Of a stretch of 64,000 nt of DNA, positions 43,688 through 51,693 are shown piece after piece; positions within the stretch are counted from its first letter, which is position 1, and every line of letters starts with the position of its first letter. The translations under genes and the position numbers were made by a program. The notes below the pieces were generated by a model. The model saw nothing but the letters and a program-made list of their open reading frames with translations. It did not search any database and was not told where the DNA came from. The stretch is taken from the NCBI RefSeq assembly GCF_040372165.1, contig NZ_BAABWG010000001.1, positions 434,001-498,000 on the forward strand. The letters run 5' to 3'. The DNA is from Hydrogenophaga sp040372165 (GTDB taxonomy: Bacteria; Pseudomonadota; Gammaproteobacteria; Burkholderiales; Burkholderiaceae_C).

Positions 43688-44788
43688 ATGAGCGGTAATA
43701 CATTCGGCACCCTTTTTCGCGTCACCAACTTCGGTGAGTCCCACGGCCCGGCCATTGGCTGTGTGATCGACGGCTGCCCGCCGGGCATGCCGCTGTCAGA
43801 GGGTGATATCCAGACCGATCTGGACCGTCGCCGCCCTGGCACCAGCAAGTTCGTGACCCAGCGCAACGAGCCCGATACGGTGGAAATTCTCTCCGGCGTG
43901 TACGAGGGGAAAACCACGGGCACGCCGATCGCACTGGTGATCCGCAACACCAACCAGCGCAGCAAGGACTACGGGGACATTCTGCAGACGTTCCGCCCTG
44001 GCCATGCCGACTACACCATGTGGCAAAAGTTCGGCATCCGCGACCCGCGTGGAGGTGGCCGCAGCTCGGCCCGCCTGACGGCACCAACCGTGGCCGCTGG
44101 CGCTGTGGCCAAGAAGTGGCTCAAGCAGAAGTTCGGCACCGACTTCCGTGGCTGCATGACGCAGATCGGCACCGAGACCATTGGCTTTGAGAGCTGGGAC
44201 CATGTGCCCGACAATCCTTTCTTTGCACCGGTGGCCGACGTGTCTGCACTGGAGGCCTACATGGATGCATTGCGCAAGAGCGGTGATTCCTGCGGCGCCA
44301 GGCTGCGTGTGACCGCTTCAGGCATGCCGGTGGGCCTGGGTCAGCCGATTTATGACAAGCTCGATGCCGATATCGCCTACGCCATGATGGGGCTCAACGC
44401 CGTCAAGGGGGTGGAGATCGGTGCTGGTTTTGGCAGCGTGACCCAACTGGGCAGTGAGCACGGCGACGCGCTCAGGCCGAACGGCTTCGCCACCAACAAT
44501 GCGGGTGGCGTGTTGGGAGGCATCAGCTCCGGGCAAGACCTGGAGGTGAGCCTGGCCATCAAACCCACCAGTTCCATCCTGGTGCCACGCCCGTCCATCG
44601 ACGTCAACGGCGAACCCACCGAGCTGATCACCAAGGGCCGTCACGACCCCTGCGTGGGCATCCGCGCCACTCCGATTGCCGAAGCCTTGCTGGCTTTGGT
44701 GGTGATGGACCATGCGCTCCTGCACCGTGCCCAGTGTGGTGACGTGCAGACCGGAACGCCAGACATCGCTGCTGCCGGCCGGGGCTGA
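43688..44788 (+). CDS. aroC: Chorismate synthase
   Basis: 366 residues. Motifs: RVTNFGESHGPAIGCVIDGCPPG, RRRPGTSKFVTQRNEPDTVEILSG, and DPRGGGRSSARLTA, with the C-terminal RHDPCVGIRATPIAEAL. It converts EPSP, made by the AroA domain at 3304-5361, to chorismate, and needs reduced FMN. Its stop TGA shares one base with the start of the following MFS gene (TGATG), so the two are translationally coupled. Confidence 0.97.
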   Translation: MSGNTFGTLFRVTNFGESHGPAIGCVIDGCPPGMPLSEGDIQTDLDRRRPGTSKFVTQRNEPDTVEILSGVYEGKTTGTPIALVIRNTNQRSKDYGDILQTFRPGHADYTMWQKFGIRDPRGGGRSSARLTAPTVAAGAVAKKWLKQKFGTDFRGCMTQIGTETIGFESWDHVPDNPFFAPVADVSALEAYMDALRKSGDSCGARLRVTASGMPVGLGQPIYDKLDADIAYAMMGLNAVKGVEIGAGFGSVTQLGSEHGDALRPNGFATNNAGGVLGGISSGQDLEVSLAIKPTSSILVPRPSIDVNGEPTELITKGRHDPCVGIRATPIAEALLALVVMDHALLHRAQCGDVQTGTPDIAAAGRG

Positions 44789-45987
44789 TGCCGTCGGAGG
44801 GCAAGGCGGGCGATGCTGCGCCCCGGCACCACCTGCTCAGCTTTGCCGCGCTGTCTGCGAGCTATTTCGCCCACATCGGGTTTTTCAATCCCTACCTGTC
44901 CCTCTGGTTGAAAGACCTGGGTTTTGGCCTGCTGGCGATCAGCGTGCTGGGCTCGGTGCAATCGGCCACGCGGCTGTTTGCGCCTTATGCCTGGGGATGG
45001 CTGAGCGACCACAGTGGTGAGCGCGTCAAGCTGCTGCGGTATGGGGCAACGGCCGCAATGTTGCTCTCCCTGGGGTTGTGGCTGGAACCTGGTGCGGTGC
45101 CGCTGTTCTTCCTGCTGCTGCTCATGTTTACCCACACCAGCGGCATGATGCCCATGAGCGAGGCCGCACTGGCGCACTTGGTGAGCGAAGGCGGGGCGTT
45201 TGATGCCCGCCGGTATGGACGCGTGCGGCTATGGGGGTCACTGGGTTTCTTGCTGACTGTGACGGCGGCCGGATGGTGGTTTGAGCACCGTGGCATGGGT
45301 GACTTCCCGGCCTGGACACTGGCCACGCTTGGTGCCGTGGCACTGAGCAGCTGGTGGTTGCCCGACCACCGCGAGCCCATGCCCGCCAATGCCGTGGCGC
45401 GTCCACCCATCTGGCCCGTGCTTCGGCAGCCCGCCGTCCGATGGCTGCTGGCTTCAGCGTTCTTTCATGTGTTGGCGCATATCTTCATCTACGTGTTCTT
45501 CTCGCTGTATCTGGATTCGCTGGGCTACAGTAAATCCACCATTGGCATCCTCTGGGCAGTGTCTGTGGTGGTGGAGATCAGCTGGTTCTTCACGCAGGGT
45601 CGCTGGCTGCCCCGCCTGCCTTTGACAGGGTGGCTGCTGCTGGCTGCGGTGTTGATGACGGTGCGCATGGTCATCACGGCTGGCGCGCCCCTGGTCTGGC
45701 CGCTGTTGCTGCTGGCGCAAGCCTTGCACGCGGTGACCTTTGCCACCCATCACACCGTCTGCATTGCGCTTGTCTCACACCATTTCCCCGGTCGCCTGCG
45801 GGGCAGGGGGCAAGCGCTCTATACCGTCGTGGCATATGGCTCTTCCGGCATTCTGGGGGGGCTGGCTGGTGGATTGATCTCTTCCCGCTGGGGCTTGGGC
45901 ACCGTGTTCTGGGTCTCCGCGGCGTGTGCCCTGGTCGCGAGCTTGTGCGCCTGGCGTCTGATGCGGATCGAGCATGCCTCTCGATAA
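44788..45987 (+). CDS. MFS transporter, PPP/HcaT-like
   Basis: 399 residues, about twelve helices. The opening LSFAALSASYFAHIGFFNPYLSLWLKDLGF and the pattern of SVLGSVQSATRLFAPYAWGWLSDHSGERVKLLRYG resemble the phenylpropionate-type MFS family (MFS_1_like). The substrate is unknown. Because it is coupled to aroC and followed by the dehydroshikimate dehydratase genes, an aromatic or shikimate-type acid is an attractive guess. In related genomes an aroC-MFS pair may occur without those genes. Confidence 0.85.
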   Translation: MPSEGKAGDAAPRHHLLSFAALSASYFAHIGFFNPYLSLWLKDLGFGLLAISVLGSVQSATRLFAPYAWGWLSDHSGERVKLLRYGATAAMLLSLGLWLEPGAVPLFFLLLLMFTHTSGMMPMSEAALAHLVSEGGAFDARRYGRVRLWGSLGFLLTVTAAGWWFEHRGMGDFPAWTLATLGAVALSSWWLPDHREPMPANAVARPPIWPVLRQPAVRWLLASAFFHVLAHIFIYVFFSLYLDSLGYSKSTIGILWAVSVVVEISWFFTQGRWLPRLPLTGWLLLAAVLMTVRMVITAGAPLVWPLLLLAQALHAVTFATHHTVCIALVSHHFPGRLRGRGQALYTVVAYGSSGILGGLAGGLISSRWGLGTVFWVSAACALVASLCAWRLMRIEHASR

Positions 45988-46054
45988 TCCATCCCTTCTC
46001 GGGTGACTTTCCCTGAGGGGGAGTCGGTTCGTCCTCGTTCATGATGGAAAACCC

Positions 46055-46117
46055 TTGGATGCGGTTGCTCCATAATTAATGTACGATCTGGTTAGTTTAC
46101 TGAGAGTTGGCTCTCAG
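46055..46117 (+). promoter_or_regulatory. Possible promoter and operator of the dehydroshikimate dehydratase genes
   Basis: TTGGAT (46055-46060) and TAATGT (46077-46082) with a 16-bp spacer could be -35/-10. An AT-rich tract and a perfect 7-bp inverted repeat CTGAGAG-TTGG-CTCTCAG (46100-46117) follow, which would suit a repressor site or an RNA hairpin. Unproven. Confidence 0.35.
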
Positions 46118-46139
46118 CACTGATCAGGAGACACATGCC

Positions 46140-47084
46140 GTGAGCGATCTGCTTTTGAAAACGCCTCAGGCCCGAGAGCCGCTGCAGGCTTCGTTCAGCG
46201 ATGCCGCCAACCCCATCGGTCTGGACGGTATTGAGTTCATCGAATACGCGACGGCTGAACCCCAGGCCCTGGGGCAAGTGCTGGAGATGATGGGGTTTCG
46301 CCCCGTGGCACGGCACCGCTCGCGCGAGGTGCTGCTGTATCGTCAGGGAGACCTCAATGTGGTGGTCAACGCCAACCCGGACGATGCGCCGAGTGCCAAT
46401 CACGGCCATCGATGGCCGAGGATTTCAGCCATTGCGCTGCGCGTGCGCGATGCCAGAGCCGCTTTTGACTTTGTGGTGGAGCGGGGAGCCTGGGGCGTGC
46501 CGACGCACCCGCAGGTGATGGAGCTGAACATCCCGGCCATTCATGGCGCGGGCGGCAGCAGGATCTACTTTGTCGACCGCTACCGCGACTTCTCCATCTA
46601 TGACGTCGACTTTGTGCCCATCCCGTCTGTGGACCAGCATCCGCCTTCAGTGGCTGGCATCGATTTCTTTGGTGTGGTCCAGTACATCGGGCCGGAGCGA
46701 AGCAACGACTGGATCGAGTTCTATGGAGAATTGTTTGGCGCCGAGCTGATTCCCGACGAGGAGCGATTTGGCATCATGCCCAAAGGCACCTTGCTGCGCG
46801 CGCCAGCGCTTTCCCCTGAGAAGCGGTTCATGCTTCAGCTGGTGGAGCCTGACCTGCATGTGCACGACGCCGACGAGTGCCTGCAACGCATTGGCCTGGG
46901 TGTGCCCGATGTTCATGCCGCTGTCCATGCACTGAGGCAGCTTGGCGTGGAGTTCGTGGAGACGGAGGCGGCGCACACCGAACAAAGGGGAGCCATCAGC
47001 AAGACATATCTGGGTTCAGTGGTGTTCGAGCTGGTGCACCGGGAAGCCAAGCCCGTGGCCGCAGCAGGAAAACCATCATGCTGA
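46140..47084 (+). CDS. VOC/HPPD-like domain protein (dehydroshikimate dehydratase partner)
   Basis: 314 residues forming two VOC halves related to 4-hydroxyphenylpyruvate dioxygenase: GLDGIEFIEYATAEPQALGQVLEMMGFRPV and GIDFFGVVQYIGPERSNDWIEFYGELFGAELI. By eye, the HPPD iron ligands look partly replaced: IDH becomes IDF, QHI becomes QRI, while the final Glu (VVFELVHR) remains. Active HPPD is therefore unlikely. Such domains are fused to the TIM-barrel of QsuB/QuiC-type 3-dehydroshikimate dehydratases; here the barrel is the next gene, overlapping by seven bases. Start: GTG at 46140 after CAGGAG, rather than an upstream TTG. Confidence 0.78.
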   Translation: MSDLLLKTPQAREPLQASFSDAANPIGLDGIEFIEYATAEPQALGQVLEMMGFRPVARHRSREVLLYRQGDLNVVVNANPDDAPSANHGHRWPRISAIALRVRDARAAFDFVVERGAWGVPTHPQVMELNIPAIHGAGGSRIYFVDRYRDFSIYDVDFVPIPSVDQHPPSVAGIDFFGVVQYIGPERSNDWIEFYGELFGAELIPDEERFGIMPKGTLLRAPALSPEKRFMLQLVEPDLHVHDADECLQRIGLGVPDVHAAVHALRQLGVEFVETEAAHTEQRGAISKTYLGSVVFELVHREAKPVAAAGKPSC

Positions 47085-47986
47085 AGGCGCAGTCCAACGC
47101 CGCCATGCGCTGCTTTGGCATGGACACCATTTCCCTGGCAGGCCCGCTGGAGGCCAAGCTGGAGGCGATGAAGAATGCCGGCTTCACGCAGGTGATGCTC
47201 AAGGCCAACGACCTGGTCGGGCACCCTGGCGGCTTGAACGCTGCGGTACAGGCCGTGCGCGACAGCGGTTTGCGCGGTACGGGCTTTCAGGTGCTGCGGG
47301 ATTTTGAGGGCCTCTCTGGCCATTTGCATCACTACAAAGTCGACATTGCCAAGTCCATGCTGGAGATGTGTTCGGCACTGGGTTGCAAGGTCTTGCTGGC
47401 CTGTTCTTCCACCTCTGCTCACGCCACGGGTGATGTGGACCAGCTGGCCAAGGACCTGCGCAAACTGGCCATGCTGGCCTTGCCGCTGGGGATCAAGATT
47501 GCGTATGAGGCCTTGTCATGGGGAAGGCATGTGAACGAGTTTCCTGCTGCCTGGGATGTGGTCAGCCGTGCAGACTGCCCCAATCTCGGACTCGGCATCG
47601 ACTCGTATCACATCTTCGCCACAGAGACGTCTCTGGACGAGTTGGACTATGTCGATCCGTCGCGCATCTTCCTCGTGCAACTGGCCGACTTCATGTGGCA
47701 GGAAGTGAAAACACCCGAAGAACGCATGGCCACAGCGCGCACCTTTCGCGTGTTTCCGGGTGAGGGCGTGCACACGCCGCAGCTGGTGGAGTTGGTGCTT
47801 AAACTGGACGCACTGGGCTACAGCGGCGACTACAGCTTTGAAGTGTTCAACGACGACTACCTGCAGATGCCGCTGCCCATGGTGGCCGATCGGGCTCGGC
47901 GCTCTGCGTTGTGGCTGGCCGAAGATGTGCTGCGTCTGTCTGTGCCGTTGCCGAACCAGATGCGCTTGCGCACGGGTCCGGCTTAG
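47078..47986 (+). CDS. 3-Dehydroshikimate dehydratase, TIM-barrel (xylose isomerase-like)
   Basis: 302 residues. MRCFGMDTISLAGPLEAKLEAMKNAGF opens the barrel. LRDFEG, YEALSWGRHVN, LGLGIDSYHIF, FLVQLADFMW and FRVFPGEG are segments I know from the QuiC/QsuB catalytic barrel; the Glu, Asp, Gln and C-terminal Glu (YSFEVFND) are the likely divalent-metal ligands. It would make protocatechuate from 3-dehydroshikimate. Family enzymes usually carry a C-terminal VOC domain; here that domain is the separate upstream gene. The 7-base overlap with it implies stoichiometric translation. Confidence 0.82.
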   Translation: MLKAQSNAAMRCFGMDTISLAGPLEAKLEAMKNAGFTQVMLKANDLVGHPGGLNAAVQAVRDSGLRGTGFQVLRDFEGLSGHLHHYKVDIAKSMLEMCSALGCKVLLACSSTSAHATGDVDQLAKDLRKLAMLALPLGIKIAYEALSWGRHVNEFPAAWDVVSRADCPNLGLGIDSYHIFATETSLDELDYVDPSRIFLVQLADFMWQEVKTPEERMATARTFRVFPGEGVHTPQLVELVLKLDALGYSGDYSFEVFNDDYLQMPLPMVADRARRSALWLAEDVLRLSVPLPNQMRLRTGPA

Positions 47987-47993
47987 GTTCGGT

Positions 47994-48368
47994 TCAGTCG
48001 GTGTTGGCCGTGCCCGCCGCAACGGTCGCGCCACCGGCCTCTATCCAGGCAGCTATCCCGCCCTCAAGGAAGCGCGCATCGGCGCCCATGACCCGCATGA
48101 CCGTGGTCAACCCCTGGCTGATTTCCTGACCATGCGCGCACGCCAGTACAAGGGGTATGCCTCGGCTGGCGATGTCATCTTTCCATTGCAGCCAGTGCTC
48201 TGGGTCGCGCCAGATGGCGCCGGGCATGTCACGCCCTGAGGTTGCGCGCGCCTCTTTGCGGCGCACGTCGACAATCAATGGCGCACTGCCGGCGATCAAG
48301 GCTTGGAGGTCTGATACTGAAACCGATACCGTGGCTTCCGAGTGAATAGACTGATCTTGCTTGTTCAT
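47994..48368 (-). CDS. Rhodanese-domain protein
   Basis: 124 residues starting MNKQDQSIHSEATVSVSVSDLQ. PLIVDVRRKEARATSGRDMPGAIWR and a six-residue active-site loop with Cys77 in CAHGQEIS are typical of single-domain rhodaneses. GADARFLEGGIAAWIEAG is the C-terminal motif. It lies 11 bp after chrA on the same strand, a pairing seen in chromate-resistance loci, where rhodanese-like ChrB/ChrC proteins may occur. It has no ChrB-specific domain. Confidence 0.88.
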   Translation of the reverse strand: MNKQDQSIHSEATVSVSVSDLQALIAGSAPLIVDVRRKEARATSGRDMPGAIWRDPEHWLQWKDDIASRGIPLVLACAHGQEISQGLTTVMRVMGADARFLEGGIAAWIEAGGATVAAGTANTD

Positions 48369-48379
48369 CTGGCTCTCCC

Positions 48380-49786
48380 TCAGGCGACAAAGGCGTGAAC
48401 GGCCAACCCCATCAGGGCGCAGGCAGCGATGACTTCCATGGGCGAGCGTTTGAAGCGAATCAATGCCAGTCCAGCCATGACGGACAACGCAACAGGGACA
48501 GCGGCGACGCCGCCCTCCCAGCCCGCAGGCCACCAGGTGTGCCACGCAAAGAACAAGGCAAGGTTGAGCACCACTCCCACCACCGCGGCTGTGATGGCGG
48601 CCAGTGGTGCAGTGAACTTGATGTCGTGACGTGTGGATTCCACCAGCGGGGCACCGGCGAGAATGAAAATGAAGGACGGCAGGAAGGTGAACCATGTGAC
48701 GATGAGCGCTGCCACCACGCCACCCATCAGTGCCGATGCGCCCTCCAGTGGCTGAAGAACGTATCCGCCCACGAAGGCCACAAACGACACCACCATGATC
48801 AACGGCCCGGGGGTGGTCTCGCCCAGTGCGAGGCCATCCATCATCTGCGTGGGCGTGAGCCAGCCGTGGCTGACGACGGCCCCTTGGTACACGTAGGGCA
48901 GAACGGCATAGGCCCCGCCGAACGTGAGCAATGCGGCTTTGGTGAAGAAGCCTGCCATCAGGGTGTAGGGGTGCGTCGCACCCAGTGCCCAGGCCAGCAA
49001 ACCCATGGGTGCTGCCCACAACAGCAATCCGGTGGCGACCACCCACGCAAAGCGGGTCCACCGAAACCGTGTGTGCTCAGCCAGCGGTGTGTCGTCATCG
49101 ATCAGTGCCGGTGCATGTGAAGGTTTCGCTTTGCTCGCCTGGTGAGCAGAGCCAGACCCAGACCCGGACCCAAAAGCGGAAGGCGCCAAGCGGCCTCTCA
49201 GCCACCCCAGCGCGCCAGCGACGGCCACGATGGCGGGGAACGGCACATGCAATACAAACATGGCCACAAACGAAGCCACCGCGATCGACCACAACCAGGC
49301 GTTGCTGAGCGTGCGCGAGCCTATGCGGACCACCGCCTGCACCACCAATGCCACGACAGCCGGTTTGATGCCGAAGAAAAGGCCAGCCACCAGAGTGGTA
49401 TGGCCATACGCCATGTACACCCAGGACAGAGCAATGAGAATGAACAGGGAGGGCAGCACGAACAAGGCGCCGGCCAGAATGCCGCCCCAGGTGCGGTGCA
49501 TCAGCCAGCCCATGTACGTCGCCAACTGCTGGGCTTCAGGCCCTGGCAGCAGCATGCAGTAGTTCAGTGCATGAAGAAAGCGCTTCTCCGAGATCCAGCG
49601 CTTGTCGTCCACCAGGTCTCGGTGCATGAGCGCGATCTGGCCCGCTGGCCCGCCAAAACTGATGAAGCCGAGCTTGAGCCAGTAGCGCAACGCCTGGCCC
49701 AGGCTGATCACGCCGGCGAAGCGAGAGCCCGAGGCTGGATCGGCGCGGGTGAGGGAAATACCGGTGTTTCGTTCTGTGTTGTCCAT
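48380..49786 (-). CDS. chrA: Chromate transporter, two-domain type
   Basis: 468 residues with two homologous CHR halves. The first has WLKLGFISFGGPAGQIALMHRDLV and LLPGPEAQQLATYMGWL; the second has FFTKAALLTFGGAYAVLPYVYQGAVV and ETTPGPLIMVVSFVAF. Between them lies a hydrophilic linker with alternating Gly-Ser (GSGSGSGS) and a His. ChrA exports chromate; some homologues only transport other oxyanions. It is paired with a downstream rhodanese and diverges in context from the pirin gene 176 bp upstream. Confidence 0.92.
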   Translation of the reverse strand: MDNTERNTGISLTRADPASGSRFAGVISLGQALRYWLKLGFISFGGPAGQIALMHRDLVDDKRWISEKRFLHALNYCMLLPGPEAQQLATYMGWLMHRTWGGILAGALFVLPSLFILIALSWVYMAYGHTTLVAGLFFGIKPAVVALVVQAVVRIGSRTLSNAWLWSIAVASFVAMFVLHVPFPAIVAVAGALGWLRGRLAPSAFGSGSGSGSAHQASKAKPSHAPALIDDDTPLAEHTRFRWTRFAWVVATGLLLWAAPMGLLAWALGATHPYTLMAGFFTKAALLTFGGAYAVLPYVYQGAVVSHGWLTPTQMMDGLALGETTPGPLIMVVSFVAFVGGYVLQPLEGASALMGGVVAALIVTWFTFLPSFIFILAGAPLVESTRHDIKFTAPLAAITAAVVGVVLNLALFFAWHTWWPAGWEGGVAAVPVALSVMAGLALIRFKRSPMEVIAACALMGLAVHAFVA

Positions 49787-49962
49787 GCGAACTCCGTTGA
49801 CGGATCGACTCGTCTCGGCGATCCGTGGTGGAGCAGACCTTGGACGCGAACGTCTTGAATCGGGGAGGCTGCGGAGTCCCCTGAATGGAAGCAGATATTA
49901 GCGCAGATTCTGGGACGTTTCCGTGACGCACTGATGACCCGCACCTTTGCGCCGGATCGCGA

Positions 49963-50847
49963 TCATTCCCCCAGCCGCCCATCCCGAAAATCTGCCAGCG
50001 CCTGATAGATCTCTTCCTTGGTGTTCATCACGAACGGCCCATACTGAACAATGGGCTCCTTCAGTGGGCGCCCGGCAATGATCAGGGCGCGTGTCGGCTC
50101 GCTGGCTGATGGGGCGGCAGTGATGCGCACACCACTGCGGCCAGGGCTGGTGGCCAGGATGGCCATCTGACCCCGGGGCACGGGCTTGTCGCCGACCATG
50201 GCGCTTCCACGGTAGAGCACCACAAACGCATTGTGCTCAGGCGGCAGGTCCTGCTCGAACGAGGTGCCTGCGGGCAGGTGGACGTCCAGGTAACGCACCT
50301 GCGTGGCGTCGCGTGAAACGGCGCCTTGTGTGCCTTTGCTCTCTCCTGCGATGACGATGACTTCTGCGCCCCCTGTATCCGTATAGCGTGGCAGTGCCTC
50401 GTGCTTGAAGTCGCGGTACCAGGGCGCGGCCATCTTGTCTTTGGCGGGCAGATTGAGCCAAAGTTGAGAGCCTTCCATCACGCCGTCTTCCTGCTGGGGG
50501 ATTTCGGAATGGATCACGCCTTTGGCAGCGGTCATCCATTGCACGTCACCGTTTTCCAGCAAGCCTTTGTTGCCGGCGCTGTCCCGGTGCAACATGCGGC
50601 CCGCGATCATGTAGGTCACGGTTTCGAAACCACGGTGCGGATGGTCGGGAAACCCGGCAATGTAGTCATCCGGGTCGTCGCTGCCAAAGGCGTCCAGCAT
50701 CAGGAACGGGTCCAGGCGATGCTGCAGGTCTTGCGTGAGCAAGCGGGTGAGTGATACGCCGGCGCCGTCGGACGTGGCCATGCCGGCGACGAGACGTTCG
50801 ACGCCTCTCGGGACAAAGGTGCTTTGCATGTGTTTCGAATCAGCCAT
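49963..50847 (-). CDS. Pirin-family protein
   Basis: 294 residues, bicupin. DPFLMLDAFGSDDPDDYIAGFPDHPHRGFETVTYMIAGRMLHRDS has the metal-binding HPHRGFE and the second His; WMTAAKGVIHSE and QLWLNLPAKDKM follow. Pirins bind iron and some have quercetin dioxygenase activity. The function here is not known. It is in the same orientation as chrA; no firm link to chromate. Confidence 0.92.
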   Translation of the reverse strand: MADSKHMQSTFVPRGVERLVAGMATSDGAGVSLTRLLTQDLQHRLDPFLMLDAFGSDDPDDYIAGFPDHPHRGFETVTYMIAGRMLHRDSAGNKGLLENGDVQWMTAAKGVIHSEIPQQEDGVMEGSQLWLNLPAKDKMAAPWYRDFKHEALPRYTDTGGAEVIVIAGESKGTQGAVSRDATQVRYLDVHLPAGTSFEQDLPPEHNAFVVLYRGSAMVGDKPVPRGQMAILATSPGRSGVRITAAPSASEPTRALIIAGRPLKEPIVQYGPFVMNTKEEIYQALADFRDGRLGE

Positions 50848-51223
50848 GGGCCGACTGTAGCGCTACGCCGGCAACCGCGGAGCCAGTGGGTGTTTGAGAT
50901 GAAGAAGGGCGGGCTGGTCTCGCATGCAGTAACTGGCTGTTGCCTGTGCCGGATGCCTGACTGTCAATGGACTGGTCGATACAAAGGGTTGCAAATTTGG
51001 AAGATTGGCCGTCATACGTCCCAATGATTGCCATTCCCGCGCCGGCGGTGCGTTTCCGCGTTGCGTGGCATGGGGGCGGGGTGCGCACTTGTCTCGTCCG
51101 GGACCGCGACTCAGGGTCTACCCCAGTGCAGCTTGGGAGCGCCTCACTAGAGTGGCGGATGGCACGGCTTGAATGATGCAGCTTCGCTGCGCCTTGCGTG
51201 AACCACAACACGGAGACAACCCC

Positions 51224-51691
51224 ATGGTGACTTTGAATGTGAACGGGAAGGCGGCATCCGTCGATGCCGACCCCGACATGCCCTTGCTCTGGGCATTGCG
51301 TGAAGACCTCCAACTGACCGGCACCAAGTTTGGCTGCGGCATGTCTCTGTGCGGAGCATGCACCGTGCATGTGGACGGCCAGGCCGTGCGTTCCTGTGTG
51401 ACGCCCATTTCATCGGTGCAAGGCAAGACGATCACGACGATCGAGGCTGTGAGTGCCACGCCGCAAGGCAAGGCAGTGCAGGCTGCCTGGGTGGCGAACG
51501 ATGTGCCGCAGTGCGGCTACTGCCAGTCCGGCCAGGTGATGAGTGCTTGCGCTTTGCTCAAGTCCAAGGCCAAACCCACTGATGCCGACATCGAAGAAGC
51601 CATGAGCGGCAACATTTGCCGCTGCGGCACTTACAACCAGATCAAGGCGGCCATCAAGGTGGCCTCGGTCACGCTGAGCAAGGGAGGCTGA
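51224..51691 (+). CDS. iorA: [2Fe-2S] subunit of a molybdenum hydroxylase (IorA-like)
   Basis: 155 residues. The plant-ferredoxin-type cluster uses KFGCGMSLCGACTVHVDG and the later RSC; the second cluster uses QCGYCQSGQ and GNICRCGTY. This matches the small subunit of isoquinoline 1-oxidoreductase and similar aldehyde dehydrogenases. Electrons pass from the molybdenum cofactor in the large subunit to these clusters. GGAG precedes the ATG at 51224; the large-subunit gene starts two bases after this stop. No third flavin subunit gene or maturation gene is nearby. The true substrate may not be isoquinoline. Confidence 0.88.
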   Translation: MVTLNVNGKAASVDADPDMPLLWALREDLQLTGTKFGCGMSLCGACTVHVDGQAVRSCVTPISSVQGKTITTIEAVSATPQGKAVQAAWVANDVPQCGYCQSGQVMSACALLKSKAKPTDADIEEAMSGNICRCGTYNQIKAAIKVASVTLSKGG

Positions 51692-51693
51692 TC

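Noticed and set aside
46140..47084. Active 4-hydroxyphenylpyruvate dioxygenase
   Set aside because: Two expected iron ligands appear to be Phe and Arg, the protein is short of the usual HPPD, and context points to dehydroshikimate dehydratase.
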